Shown here: in pieces, positions 10,450-17,834 of the stretch
Numbering within the stretch: the stretch's first letter is position 1
How the letters are laid out: each line of letters opens with the position of its first letter
Notes under the pieces: generated by a model
What the model was told of the DNA's origin: nothing
What the model saw: only the letters and a program-made list of their open reading frames with translations
Databases searched by the model: none
Assembly (NCBI GenBank): GCA_937925635.1
Contig: CALALX010000021.1
Coordinates: 32,067-96,066, forward strand
Length of the DNA: 64,000 nucleotides
DNA from: an uncultured Caulobacter sp.
GTDB taxonomy: Bacteria > Pseudomonadota > Alphaproteobacteria > Caulobacterales > Caulobacteraceae
Direction of reading: 5' to 3'
Made by a program: the position numbers and the translations under genes

Positions 10450-11919
10450 CTACTCGATCACGTAGCCGATCGGACCCTGCCAGGTCCGGCCGGCGTTTGC
10501 CCCCGGAGGGGCCTGCACGGACTTGTTCAGCTTGCCCATCAGGATGGTCTCCGCGTCGTTGGCGAAGCGCAGGCCGTCCGCCGGGGTCTGGAAGGCGTTC
10601 GGATTGTTGGGATCCACTAGATAGGCCGTCACCAGGACCACCATCTCGGTGTCGCCCGACAGGTAGTCCCGCGAGCGGAACAGGGAGCCGAGCACGGGCA
10701 GACCGCCGACGCCGGGCAGAGCGTCCAGGTTCTCCCGGGTCTGTTGCTGGATCAGGCCGGCGATCATCATCGAGCCGCCCGAGGGCAGTTCCACCGACGT
10801 CTCGGCCCGGCGCACCGTCAGGGCCGGGATGGTCAGGCTGGTATTGCTGCTGCCGCCGCCGAGCGTGAACGCGCCCTGGGTCGTCAGTTCGGAGATCTCC
10901 GTCGAGATCTTGAGCGAGATGCGCCCGCCCGACATCACCACCGGGGTGAAGGCTAGGCCGACGCCGAACGGCTTGTACTCCACGGTGACCGAGCCCGAGG
11001 AGTTGTCCTGGTTCACCGGCACCGGGTACTCGCCGCCGGCCAGGAAGCGGGCCGCCTCGCCGGACACGGCGGTCAGGTTCGGTTCGGCCAGGGTGCGGAC
11101 CAGGCCCACGCGCTCAAAGGCCCGGATCGAGCCGGTCAAGCTGTCGCCGCCTTCGGCGTAGGTTCCGCCGATCGAAGCGCCGCCCGGCAGGGTGCCGTTG
11201 ATGCTGAAGTTCGCGGCCTGGCCGAGCGTGATCGAGCCGGACCCTTGCTGAAGCACCGCGTTCAGGTTGACGCCCAGCTGTTTGATGACGCTGCGCTGGA
11301 CCTCGACGATGCGCACCTTGAGCATCACCTGGTCCTTGCCGGCGACGCTCAGCATATTCAGCACCTGCTCGGGCTTGGCCACGTAGCGGGCGGCGATCTG
11401 TCCGGCGCGCTCCGCGTCGATCGGGTTCTGGACCATGCCGGTCAGGATGACGGAGTCGCCGATCGACTCGACCTTCACCCGCGCGCCCGGAATGACCCGG
11501 TTGATCGTCGCCGCCAGGGCGCCGCCGTCGGCGTCGACGCGGATGTTCAGCGACAGGATCCGGCGGCCGGAGGCGTCGAAGAGAATGGCGTCGGTCTGTC
11601 CCGAGGCCAGGCCGAGCACGTAGATCCGGCGGGGCGTGCGCAGGACGGCGTCGGCCACGGCGGGGTTGGTGATCAGCACGTCCCGGACGTCGACCGGCAG
11701 TTCGACGATCGCCGACTTGCCCCGCGGCAGCGACAGATCCTGCGATGCGCCGCTCGAAGCGAGGTCCACGCGAACGGTGGAGCCGCCGCCGGCCCCGACC
11801 AGGCTCGCGCCCTGGGTCTCGATCGGCAGGGGTTGGGCCGAAACGACGGGCGCCGCGGCCTGGACCAGCGCGGCGAGGAAGACGATGGGGGCGGCGGCGC
11901 TGAAGCGGCTCTTGCTCAT
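10450..11919 (-). CDS. cpaC: Tad pilus outer-membrane secretin CpaC/RcpA
   Basis: 489 residues. There is a signal peptide, then the pilus-assembly N-terminal domain (SLPRGKSAIVELPVDVRDVLITNP near 60), a BON-like segment, and the secretin domain with VQRSVIKQLGVNLNAVLQ, LAEPNLTAVSGEAARFLAGGEYPVPV and the C-terminal VPALTVRRAETSVELPSGGSMMIAGL gate region. It forms the outer-membrane channel for the Flp pilus. The open frame extends to 12582, but the ATG at 11919 overlaps the cpaB stop (ATGA) and begins a proper signal peptide, so I use it. The residues upstream of it in that frame are a shadow of cpaB. Confidence 0.94.
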   Translation of the reverse strand: MSKSRFSAAAPIVFLAALVQAAAPVVSAQPLPIETQGASLVGAGGGSTVRVDLASSGASQDLSLPRGKSAIVELPVDVRDVLITNPAVADAVLRTPRRIYVLGLASGQTDAILFDASGRRILSLNIRVDADGGALAATINRVIPGARVKVESIGDSVILTGMVQNPIDAERAGQIAARYVAKPEQVLNMLSVAGKDQVMLKVRIVEVQRSVIKQLGVNLNAVLQQGSGSITLGQAANFSINGTLPGGASIGGTYAEGGDSLTGSIRAFERVGLVRTLAEPNLTAVSGEAARFLAGGEYPVPVNQDNSSGSVTVEYKPFGVGLAFTPVVMSGGRISLKISTEISELTTQGAFTLGGGSSNTSLTIPALTVRRAETSVELPSGGSMMIAGLIQQQTRENLDALPGVGGLPVLGSLFRSRDYLSGDTEMVVLVTAYLVDPNNPNAFQTPADGLRFANDAETILMGKLNKSVQAPPGANAGRTWQGPIGYVIE

Positions 11920-12797
11920 CGGGACACCGTCACCTGACTGGCCTGTCCGGCCTTGAGGACCCGCACGGTCTGGCCAGAATCCGCCGATCCCCCGGCCGAA
12001 CCGCGGGAGGTCGGCGCGCCGGCGTCGGCGTAGGACCGCAGCGCCAGGCTCAGGGCCCCGCCGGCCTTGGCCTTGGTCTGGGCGCCGGCGACCAGCTCCG
12101 TGTCGGCGGCGGAAACCTCGAGCGTCGCCACGGCGCCGACCATCGTCTGGGCGTCCTTGGCCGGCTGCGCGGCCTGGTCGATGGCCAGGACCTTCACGTT
12201 GCGCAGCACCGTCTCCGTGACGATGCCCTTGTCGCCGGCGTCGACGCTGACGATCAGGTCGACCCGGTCGCCGGGCAGGACGAAGCCGCCGGCGGCGGTG
12301 TCGACGGTCACGCCGACCGACATGGCGCGCATCCCGGGCTGGAGGACGATGGCCATGAAGTTCCCTTCGCCCTGCTTGACGATCTTGCGGGCGACGATCG
12401 GCTCGCCGCTGACGAACGGTTCGCGGACGACCGCGCCGTCGAGCGCCTTGATGGCGGAGTCGCCGAGCAGGCCGCTTGCGGTCGTGGCCGCCTGCTGGGC
12501 GGCGCCCGCGGCGCCGGCCGGCTTCACGGCCGCGGGCGCGCCGTCGGTGGTGAAGCTGGGGCTGAGGCCTTCGGCGGGCCAATCCTGCCAGCCGAGGTCG
12601 CTGGCCGAGAGGCGCGTTCCCGTCGGCAGATCACGCTTGGCGACCAGCACCCGGACGGTCGCCTGCGCGGGCGTCGGGGCGGCGGTGGCGGCGGCGACCG
12701 GCATCTTCTTGGGCGAGAAGGCGCCGCGCACGACGAACGCCAGCGCGATGGCGGCGACGGCGGCGATCACCAGGATGAGGAGGCGTACGGCGCTCAT
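11916..12797 (-). CDS. cpaB: Tad pilus assembly protein CpaB/RcpC
   Basis: 293 residues. It has an N-terminal membrane anchor (RLLILVIAAVAAIALAFVV), a SAF domain (VLVAKRDLPTGTRLSASDLGWQDWP near 50-75), and a C-terminal RcpC-type domain (ALQPGMRAMSVGVTVDTAAGGFVLPGDRVDLIV near 145). CpaB/RcpC lies in the periplasm and helps the secretin. It is first of the cpaB-H run and overlaps cpaC by ATGA. A CtrA-like box lies about 120 bases upstream of the start. Confidence 0.92.
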   Translation of the reverse strand: MSAVRLLILVIAAVAAIALAFVVRGAFSPKKMPVAAATAAPTPAQATVRVLVAKRDLPTGTRLSASDLGWQDWPAEGLSPSFTTDGAPAAVKPAGAAGAAQQAATTASGLLGDSAIKALDGAVVREPFVSGEPIVARKIVKQGEGNFMAIVLQPGMRAMSVGVTVDTAAGGFVLPGDRVDLIVSVDAGDKGIVTETVLRNVKVLAIDQAAQPAKDAQTMVGAVATLEVSAADTELVAGAQTKAKAGGALSLALRSYADAGAPTSRGSAGGSADSGQTVRVLKAGQASQVTVSR

Positions 12798-12917
12798 TAG
12801 GTCGAACTGACCCTTGAAGGGACACTGGGCATATGAACGTCCGGCCGATCCGGCGCGGGCGCATGGGCGATTCGTCGCCGTCCCTTCTGGCGGCAGCTCA
12901 CCATCCTGCGGGCATGG

Positions 12918-12932
12918 TTAACGCCCGCCTAA
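12918..12932 (-). promoter_or_regulatory. candidate CtrA box upstream of cpaB
   Basis: Read on the minus strand the site is TTAG-N7-TTAA followed by CC, seven of eight bases of the CtrA consensus TTAA-N7-TTAA. It lies between cpaA and cpaB, where a promoter for the cpaB operon is expected. CtrA controls pilus genes in C. crescentus. The motif match is seen; binding is inferred. Confidence 0.45.
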
Positions 12933-12939
12933 GCCCCGC

Positions 12940-13461
12940 TCAGGACAGGCCGGGAAAGAGCTGCGCCGGAAGGCTGGTCGGAAAGGCCGCGAGGGCGCCG
13001 ATGGCGATGGCGACGCCATAGGGCACGTTCTCGCCGGGCGTCGCCAGGCGGCCGATCCAGCCGCGCAGGCCCATCGTCACCGGGCGGAGCCAGCCCGACC
13101 GCATCACCAGCAGGGACAGGGCGAGGCCGCCGCCCGCCACCGCGGTCACGGCCAGGAAGGGCAGCAGGGCCGACCAGCCGAGCCAAAGAGCGACGGCCGC
13201 GAACAGCTTGGCGTCTCCGCCGCCGATCCAGCCGGCCGCGAACATGCCCATGCCGACGATCAGGGCGCCGAAGCCGATCGCGACGGCCATGCCGATCTGC
13301 GACAGGGGCGCGCCGAGGACCAGGGCGGTCGGGAAGAACAGCGCGATCAGGGCCAGGGAGATCCAGTTCGGGATCGTGAAGCTGGTGGCGTCCCGCATGG
13401 CGGCCACGATGGCGAGGGCGGGGAAGGCGACGAGCAGCGCGAACTGGAGCAGCGGAAGCAT
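12940..13461 (-). CDS. cpaA: prepilin peptidase CpaA/TadV (A24 family)
   Basis: 173-residue polytopic membrane protein with about six hydrophobic segments. The two aspartates of the A24 active site are visible: RDATSFTIPN (Asp near residue 24) and GGGDAKLFAA (Asp near residue 80, in the GxGD-type motif). It cleaves the leader of PilA and of the TadE-like proteins after the Gly. It lies between pilA and cpaB on the same strand, with about 140 bases to each, so it may share the pilA transcript by read-through or have its own promoter. Confidence 0.93.
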   Translation of the reverse strand: MLPLLQFALLVAFPALAIVAAMRDATSFTIPNWISLALIALFFPTALVLGAPLSQIGMAVAIGFGALIVGMGMFAAGWIGGGDAKLFAAVALWLGWSALLPFLAVTAVAGGGLALSLLVMRSGWLRPVTMGLRGWIGRLATPGENVPYGVAIAIGALAAFPTSLPAQLFPGLS

Positions 13462-13545
13462 GGAACGTCCGGGGCCTGAAATGAGGGTTCGACCATGCGC
13501 CCGCAGCGGTGAACCGAAGGTTACGGCAGGCGAACGGCCGGATCC

Positions 13546-13580
13546 AAAAGCAGAAGGGCCGCGGATTACTCCGCGGCCCC
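13546..13580 (-). terminator. intrinsic terminator after pilA
   Basis: On the minus strand a GC-rich hairpin (arms GGGCCGCGGA and TCCGCGGCCC, loop GTAA) is followed by TTCTGCTTTT. It starts about 25 bases after the pilA stop. It would set the short abundant pilin message apart from cpaA, as expected for a major structural subunit. Confidence 0.75.
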
Positions 13581-13603
13581 CTGTTTTCCGAAGCGACGCC
13601 GTC

Positions 13604-13777
13604 TTAGCTGGCGGGCGTCAGGCCCGTGTTGATGTCGGTGAACGCGTCGTTGAGCTTGCCGCCGAGGGTCGACACAGCGGTGATGATCACCACCGCGATC
13701 AGGGCGACGATCAGGCCGTATTCGATGGCCGTGGCGCCGGATTCATCCTTGGCGAAGCGCGTCATAAACTTGGTCAT
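13604..13777 (-). CDS. pilA: Flp/Fap major pilin PilA
   Basis: 57-residue type IVb pilin, too short for many gene finders. It has a short basic leader (MTKFMTRFAKDESG), a cleavage site after Gly14 before ATAIEYGL (the Flp motif with Glu at +5 and the neighbouring Tyr), then one hydrophobic helix (about residues 22-38) and a short C-terminal tail ending in LTPAS. AGGAG lies just before the ATG. A strong terminator follows. It lies at the head of the cpa genes, as in Caulobacter, where it forms the polar pilus used for adhesion and phage entry. Confidence 0.95.
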   Translation of the reverse strand: MTKFMTRFAKDESGATAIEYGLIVALIAVVIITAVSTLGGKLNDAFTDINTGLTPAS

Positions 13778-14074
13778 TGCTTGATCTCCTCATCAGCAAG
13801 CTAGCGGTTGCGGGTTCAAGCCGCTTGGCCTGCCTGCCCCCGAAAACAAGGCCACTCTCGCAGGGTGCGTTTAATGGCCAGTAAACAGCAGGAGATCGTC
13901 GAATATTTTTCTATGGTTTACTTGGTTTTACTATTAGCATCCGTTAACCATAAGCTCGAAACTGGCTCCGGATTCTCTATAGGAATCGCGCCCGCCCGCG
14001 TGGGAGCGTTTTTCAGTCTTTGTTGACCATTCGGCACGACTCTCGGCGTCGAACTCAGCCGTCGGAAAATCGCC
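13778..14074. promoter_or_regulatory. AT-rich divergent promoter region of pilA and the CpaC-N-like gene, with two CtrA-like boxes
   Basis: This 297-base gap is markedly AT-rich for the window. It holds two near-matches to TTAA-N7-TTAA: 13871-13885 (TTAA-N7-TAAA) and 13933-13947 (ATTA-N7-TTAA), each seven of eight. The first is about 95 bases from the pilA ATG. In C. crescentus pilA is a direct CtrA target, so cell-cycle control is the natural reading. The exact promoter was not mapped. Confidence 0.5.
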
Positions 14075-14533
14075 ATGCGCCGCTTCCCGGGCCTCGTCGC
14101 CACCCTGCTCGTCCTGTTCGTCGCGCTTCCGGCGGCGGCGCAGAACATGCCGATCCGCATCGACCAGGCGGCCCGGCTGGTGCTGAGCGGTTCGGCGCGC
14201 GACGTCATCATCGGCAATCCCGCGGTGGCCGACGTGACCGTGCTTGACGGCCGCACCCTGGTCGTGACCGGCAAGGGCTACGGCATCACCAACCTGATCG
14301 TGGTCGATGGTCGCGGCCGGACCATCCTGGATCGCCAGATCATCGTGTCGGCCAGCGACGACGGCCGGGTGACGATGTATCGCGGACCGGACCTCTACAA
14401 CTACGCCTGCGCGCCGCGCTGCGAGCGGACGCCGATGCCGGGCGAGAAGGACACCACCTACCAGCAGGCCATCTCGCCGTTCACCACCTCGGTGCAACGC
14501 GCCTCCGGCGCCGCCTCGGCCCAGGGCGAGTAG
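14075..14533 (+). CDS. pilus assembly protein with CpaC N-terminal-like domain
   Basis: 152 residues: a signal peptide (cut after AAAQ), then one domain matching the N-terminal domain of the CpaC/RcpA secretin (RIDQAARLVLSGSARDVIIGNPAVADVTVLDGRTLVVTGKGYGITNLIVVD), and a variable tail with two cysteines (YACAPRCE). It lacks the secretin domain, so it is not a truncated cpaC; free-standing copies are common in Tad loci of Caulobacteraceae. It is divergent from pilA and about 85 bases upstream of the TadE-like genes, so it probably belongs to the pilus system as a periplasmic partner. Confidence 0.82.
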   Translation: MRRFPGLVATLLVLFVALPAAAQNMPIRIDQAARLVLSGSARDVIIGNPAVADVTVLDGRTLVVTGKGYGITNLIVVDGRGRTILDRQIIVSASDDGRVTMYRGPDLYNYACAPRCERTPMPGEKDTTYQQAISPFTTSVQRASGAASAQGE

Positions 14534-14619
14534 CGATCGCGGCGAACTGGTCGCGAGTAAACCGCCAGTTAGGGACGGCCCGCTATTCTCCGCCGCGACG
14601 TCGAGGGAAGGCGAGCCCG

Positions 14620-15162
14620 ATGGCCCCAGCGGCCCGAAAGATCAGGTCTCTATACCGACGCTTCGCCGCCGCCCGCCGCGGCGCGACGGCCGTCGAGTTC
14701 GCGCTGGTCGCCGCGCCCTTCCTCGCCCTGATGTTCGGTGTGCTCGAGCTGGGCATGGTCTTCATGGTCTCGACGACTCTGGACAACGCCACCGAGACGG
14801 CGGCTCGCACCATCCGCACCGGCCAGTTGCAGACGGCCGGCGGTTCGGCCAGCTCGTTCAAGACCGCGGTTTGCGACAACATGTCGTGGCTGGGCTCAAG
14901 TTGCGCGACCAACCTCTATGTCGACGTGCGCACCTTTCCCAAGTTCGCGGACGTGTCCCTGACCGATCCGGTGACCAACGGCGCCTTCGACACCAGCAAG
15001 ACCACCTTCGTGCCGGGCGATGGCGAGGACATCGTCGTGGTGCGGGCCTACTACGAATGGACCCTGATCACGCCGATGATGAATGCAGGCCTCGCCAGCC
15101 TCGGCGGCACCAAGCGCCTGATCTATTCAACCGTGACCTTCCGCAACGAGCCCTACTCATGA
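14620..15162 (+). CDS. TadE-like pseudopilin (CpaJ type)
   Basis: 180 residues with a long basic leader ending RRG, followed by ATAVEFALVAAPFLALMFGVLELG: a prepilin-type cleavage site (Gly then Glu at +5 and Phe) and a hydrophobic helix. The periplasmic part has two cysteines (AVCDNM, SSCATN) that could pair. TadE/TadF-type minor pilins are processed by CpaA and needed for pilus assembly. It overlaps the next gene by ATGA. The match to C. crescentus CpaJ is by arrangement and not by alignment, so no symbol is given. Confidence 0.85.
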   Translation: MAPAARKIRSLYRRFAAARRGATAVEFALVAAPFLALMFGVLELGMVFMVSTTLDNATETAARTIRTGQLQTAGGSASSFKTAVCDNMSWLGSSCATNLYVDVRTFPKFADVSLTDPVTNGAFDTSKTTFVPGDGEDIVVVRAYYEWTLITPMMNAGLASLGGTKRLIYSTVTFRNEPYS

Positions 15163-15692
15163 TCGGGTTCTTGAGCCGGCTGCGGCGTGATCGCCGCGGC
15201 GTTTCCGCCGTCGAGTTCGCGCTGATCGCGCCGGCGATGATCGCCTTCTACTTCGGTCTGGCCGAGATCACCCAAGCCCTGCTGGCCGAGCGGCGCGCCG
15301 GCCACGCCGCCTCGGCGATCGGCGACCTTGTCGCCCAGTCGTCGACCATCTCCAACACCGAGATCACCGACATCTTCGCGATCGCCGCCACGATCATGAA
15401 GCCCTATCCGACGACCAGCCTGCAGATGCGGGTGACCAGCGTGTCGGCCAACGGGAGCGGCGTGACAACCGTGGATTGGAGCAGCGCCCAGGGCGGACTG
15501 ACCGCCTACAGCTCCGGCGCCGCCATCACCGTGCCCTCCGGCGTGATCGCGGCCAACCAGAGCGTGGTCATGTCGGAAGTGAACTATTCCTACGACTCGC
15601 CGGTCGACTTCTTCATGCCCAACGGGGTGACCTTCAGCCGCAAGTTCTATCTGCGGCCGCGCAAGTCGGACAAGGTCACGAAGTCGAACTGA
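15159..15692 (+). CDS. second TadE-like pseudopilin (CpaK type)
   Basis: 177 residues. Leader MIGFLSRLRRDRRG, then VSAVEFALIAPAMIAFYFGLAEITQALL, again a Gly cleavage site with Glu at +5 and one hydrophobic helix; the rest is a Ser/Thr-rich periplasmic domain with no Cys. The ATG overlaps the stop of the previous gene (ATGA), so the two should be made together. Its 3' end overlaps the convergent pabC by 17 bases. Confidence 0.85.
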   Translation: MIGFLSRLRRDRRGVSAVEFALIAPAMIAFYFGLAEITQALLAERRAGHAASAIGDLVAQSSTISNTEITDIFAIAATIMKPYPTTSLQMRVTSVSANGSGVTTVDWSSAQGGLTAYSSGAAITVPSGVIAANQSVVMSEVNYSYDSPVDFFMPNGVTFSRKFYLRPRKSDKVTKSN

Positions 15693-16467
15693 GATCGCCG
15701 AGCTCGCGCGCGATCGTGTCGCCCAGTTCCTGCACGAGCGGCAGTCCGGGCATGTCGCTTCCGTCGAACCAATGGACGCGCCGCACGCCGACCAGGCTGT
15801 TGGTGATGAACACGGCCTCGGCCTCGGCGATGGCCGTGGGCGGGAAATGTCCTTCACGCACGGACAGGCCGAACGCCGCGGCGCGGTTCAGCACCTCGCG
15901 TCGCATGACGCCGTCCAGCACGCCGCAGTCGAGCGCGGGCGTGAACAGCCGGCCATCCGTGATCCAGAACACATTGGCCGCCGCCGCGCAGGCGACGACG
16001 CCGTCGGTGTTGAGCATCAGCGCCTCGGATGGCGCGGCCTCGCGACGGGCCAGCACATTGTCGAGATAGGACAGGGTCTTCAACCGCGAGGTCGGCGAGT
16101 GCTGATTGCGCCGCACCGTGGCGGTCCAGAGCCCAATCGACCCCTCCGGTCGCGGCGCCCGGGACACGGTCGCGAATACATGCGGTTCCGTCGCTTCCGG
16201 CCGATCCAGTCCGCGTCCCCCCGAACCCGCCGTCAGCGTCAGCCGGACGGCCACCCGACCGCTGGTCATGCCGGTGTCGCCCAGCGCCAGCTCGCAGAGC
16301 TTCCGCGTCGCCTCGGCGTCGGGTCGCGGCAGGTCGAGGTAGGCGCAGCCGGCCCTCAGGCGCTCGATATGCCGATCGAACAGCACCAGGTCGCCGTCGA
16401 TGGCGAGGATGGTCTCAAACAGCCCATCGCCCAGCAGCAGGCCTCGATCGTCCAGCGGCATGGTCAT
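15676..16467 (-). CDS. pabC: aminodeoxychorismate lyase-type class IV aminotransferase
   Basis: 263-residue fold-type IV PLP enzyme. The early DGLFETILAIDG stretch, the LKTLSYLDNVLARREA segment that carries the PLP lysine, and the LNTDGVVACAAAANVFWITDGRLFTPALDCGVLDGVMRREVL region are typical of PabC, the lyase giving p-aminobenzoate from 4-amino-4-deoxychorismate. The location, 4 bases after pabB, supports PabC over the branched-chain or D-alanine aminotransferase members of the fold. The folate branch would then be PabB plus PabC, with the glutaminase PabA elsewhere. Confidence 0.85.
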   Translation of the reverse strand: MTMPLDDRGLLLGDGLFETILAIDGDLVLFDRHIERLRAGCAYLDLPRPDAEATRKLCELALGDTGMTSGRVAVRLTLTAGSGGRGLDRPEATEPHVFATVSRAPRPEGSIGLWTATVRRNQHSPTSRLKTLSYLDNVLARREAAPSEALMLNTDGVVACAAAANVFWITDGRLFTPALDCGVLDGVMRREVLNRAAAFGLSVREGHFPPTAIAEAEAVFITNSLVGVRRVHWFDGSDMPGLPLVQELGDTIARELGDLSSTS

Positions 16468-16471
16468 GGCG

Positions 16472-17794
16472 TCACTCCGTCAACGCGCGGAGCAGGGCCG
16501 CGATCTTGGCTTCGGTCTCGAGGCGTTCCGCCCTGGGGTCGCTGTCGGCCACGATGCCGGCTCCGGCCCGCGCCTCGAAACGCCAACCCTCATTCTCCTC
16601 TACCAGACCCACGGTCCGGATGAGCACGTTGGAATCAAAGGCGCCGTCGAACCCCGCCCAGAACAACGCGCCGCAGTAGGGGCCTCGCGGCGGCTCCAGG
16701 CGGGCGATCGACGTCATGGCCTGGACCTTGGGGGCGCCGGTCACCGATCCGGGCGGGAAGGCGGCCTCCAGCAGGTCCGCCGCGGACATGCCCGGCGCGA
16801 GCACGCCGCGCACGGTCGAGACGAGGTGATGGACATTGGCGAAGCTCTCGACGCGGAACAGCTCCGGCGTCGTGACCTTGCCCGGCGTGCAGACGCGCGA
16901 CAGATCGTTGCGCATCAGGTCGACGATCATCAGGTTCTCAGCCCGATCCTTCTCACTGGCCAGAAGCTCGGCGGCCAGGGCCTGATCCCGCTCCGGCGTG
17001 GAGCCGCGGGGTCGCGTGCCCTTGATTGGACGGGTCTCGACGGTGAGCGCGCGGCCGGCGCCGACGCTGACGAACCGCTCCGGCGAGTTGGAGACCAGAG
17101 CCCGGCCCGGCGTCCGCAGATAGCCGGCGAAGGGCGCGGCGCTCTGGCCGGCGAGGCGGCGGGCGAGATCGAAGGGCGTCGCGCCCGACGCCAAGCGTCC
17201 CGTCCAGAGGCGCGCGATGTTGGCCTGAAAATACTCGCCGGCGTGGATCCGCGCGACGACGTCGGCCACCGCGGCCTCGTAGGGCTCGGCCGGTGAAGCG
17301 TCGACCGCTTGCGCCAGCCGCCCTTCATGGCCCGGCTGTTCCAGCCCGTCCAACCAGCCGGCCGCCCGAGCTGCCTGCGCCGGCGAGCGGCCGACAGCCA
17401 GCACGCGGCGGCGCGCGTGATCGAAGGCCAGCAGCCTCTCATAGCGGCCGACCAACAGGTCCGGCCACTCAGGGTGGCGGGCAAGGCCGAGCGACTCGAT
17501 CCGGTCGCCAAGCTCATAGGCGGCGAGGCCGGCCAGTCCGCCCTGAAACGGCGGGCCGTCCGGATGGGTCGGAGCGACCTGACCAAGCAGGCCGCGGATC
17601 AGGTGGAAGGGGTCGCGGACGTCGTCCGCCGCCAGCGTCAGCGTCGCGACCGGCTCGCGCAGAAGATAGGACCAGCGCGCATTGGGGCCGTCTCCGCCTG
17701 AAAGGAAGGCGCAGGTCCAGGGATCGTCCGCGAAGCCCGACAGCACCGCCTCCGGCGCCCGCCAGGGCCTCTCCAGGATGGCCGCCGCTTGCAT
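16472..17794 (-). CDS. pabB: aminodeoxychorismate synthase component I
   Basis: 440 residues of the anthranilate-synthase/PabB chorismate-binding family. The C-terminal catalytic half shows TRPIKGTRPRG, SEKDRAENLMIVDLMRNDLSRVC, VHHLVSTVRGVL and PPGSVTGAPKVQAM, which are the family blocks. PIKG, rather than the TrpE pattern, together with the adjacent pabC, points to PabB. The N-terminal half is the usual poorly conserved part. It starts with ATG at 17794. The operon order is pabB-pabC. Confidence 0.9.
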   Translation of the reverse strand: MQAAAILERPWRAPEAVLSGFADDPWTCAFLSGGDGPNARWSYLLREPVATLTLAADDVRDPFHLIRGLLGQVAPTHPDGPPFQGGLAGLAAYELGDRIESLGLARHPEWPDLLVGRYERLLAFDHARRRVLAVGRSPAQAARAAGWLDGLEQPGHEGRLAQAVDASPAEPYEAAVADVVARIHAGEYFQANIARLWTGRLASGATPFDLARRLAGQSAAPFAGYLRTPGRALVSNSPERFVSVGAGRALTVETRPIKGTRPRGSTPERDQALAAELLASEKDRAENLMIVDLMRNDLSRVCTPGKVTTPELFRVESFANVHHLVSTVRGVLAPGMSAADLLEAAFPPGSVTGAPKVQAMTSIARLEPPRGPYCGALFWAGFDGAFDSNVLIRTVGLVEENEGWRFEARAGAGIVADSDPRAERLETEAKIAALLRALTE

Positions 17795-17834
17795 GGGCGC
17801 CAGATAGCCCTCCCGGGCCCCGGCCGCAAACCGG

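Noticed and set aside
10446..12582. The long 710-codon version of cpaC
   Set aside because: The extra N-terminal part is a shadow of cpaB; the start at 11919 gives a clean signal peptide and an ATGA overlap with cpaB.
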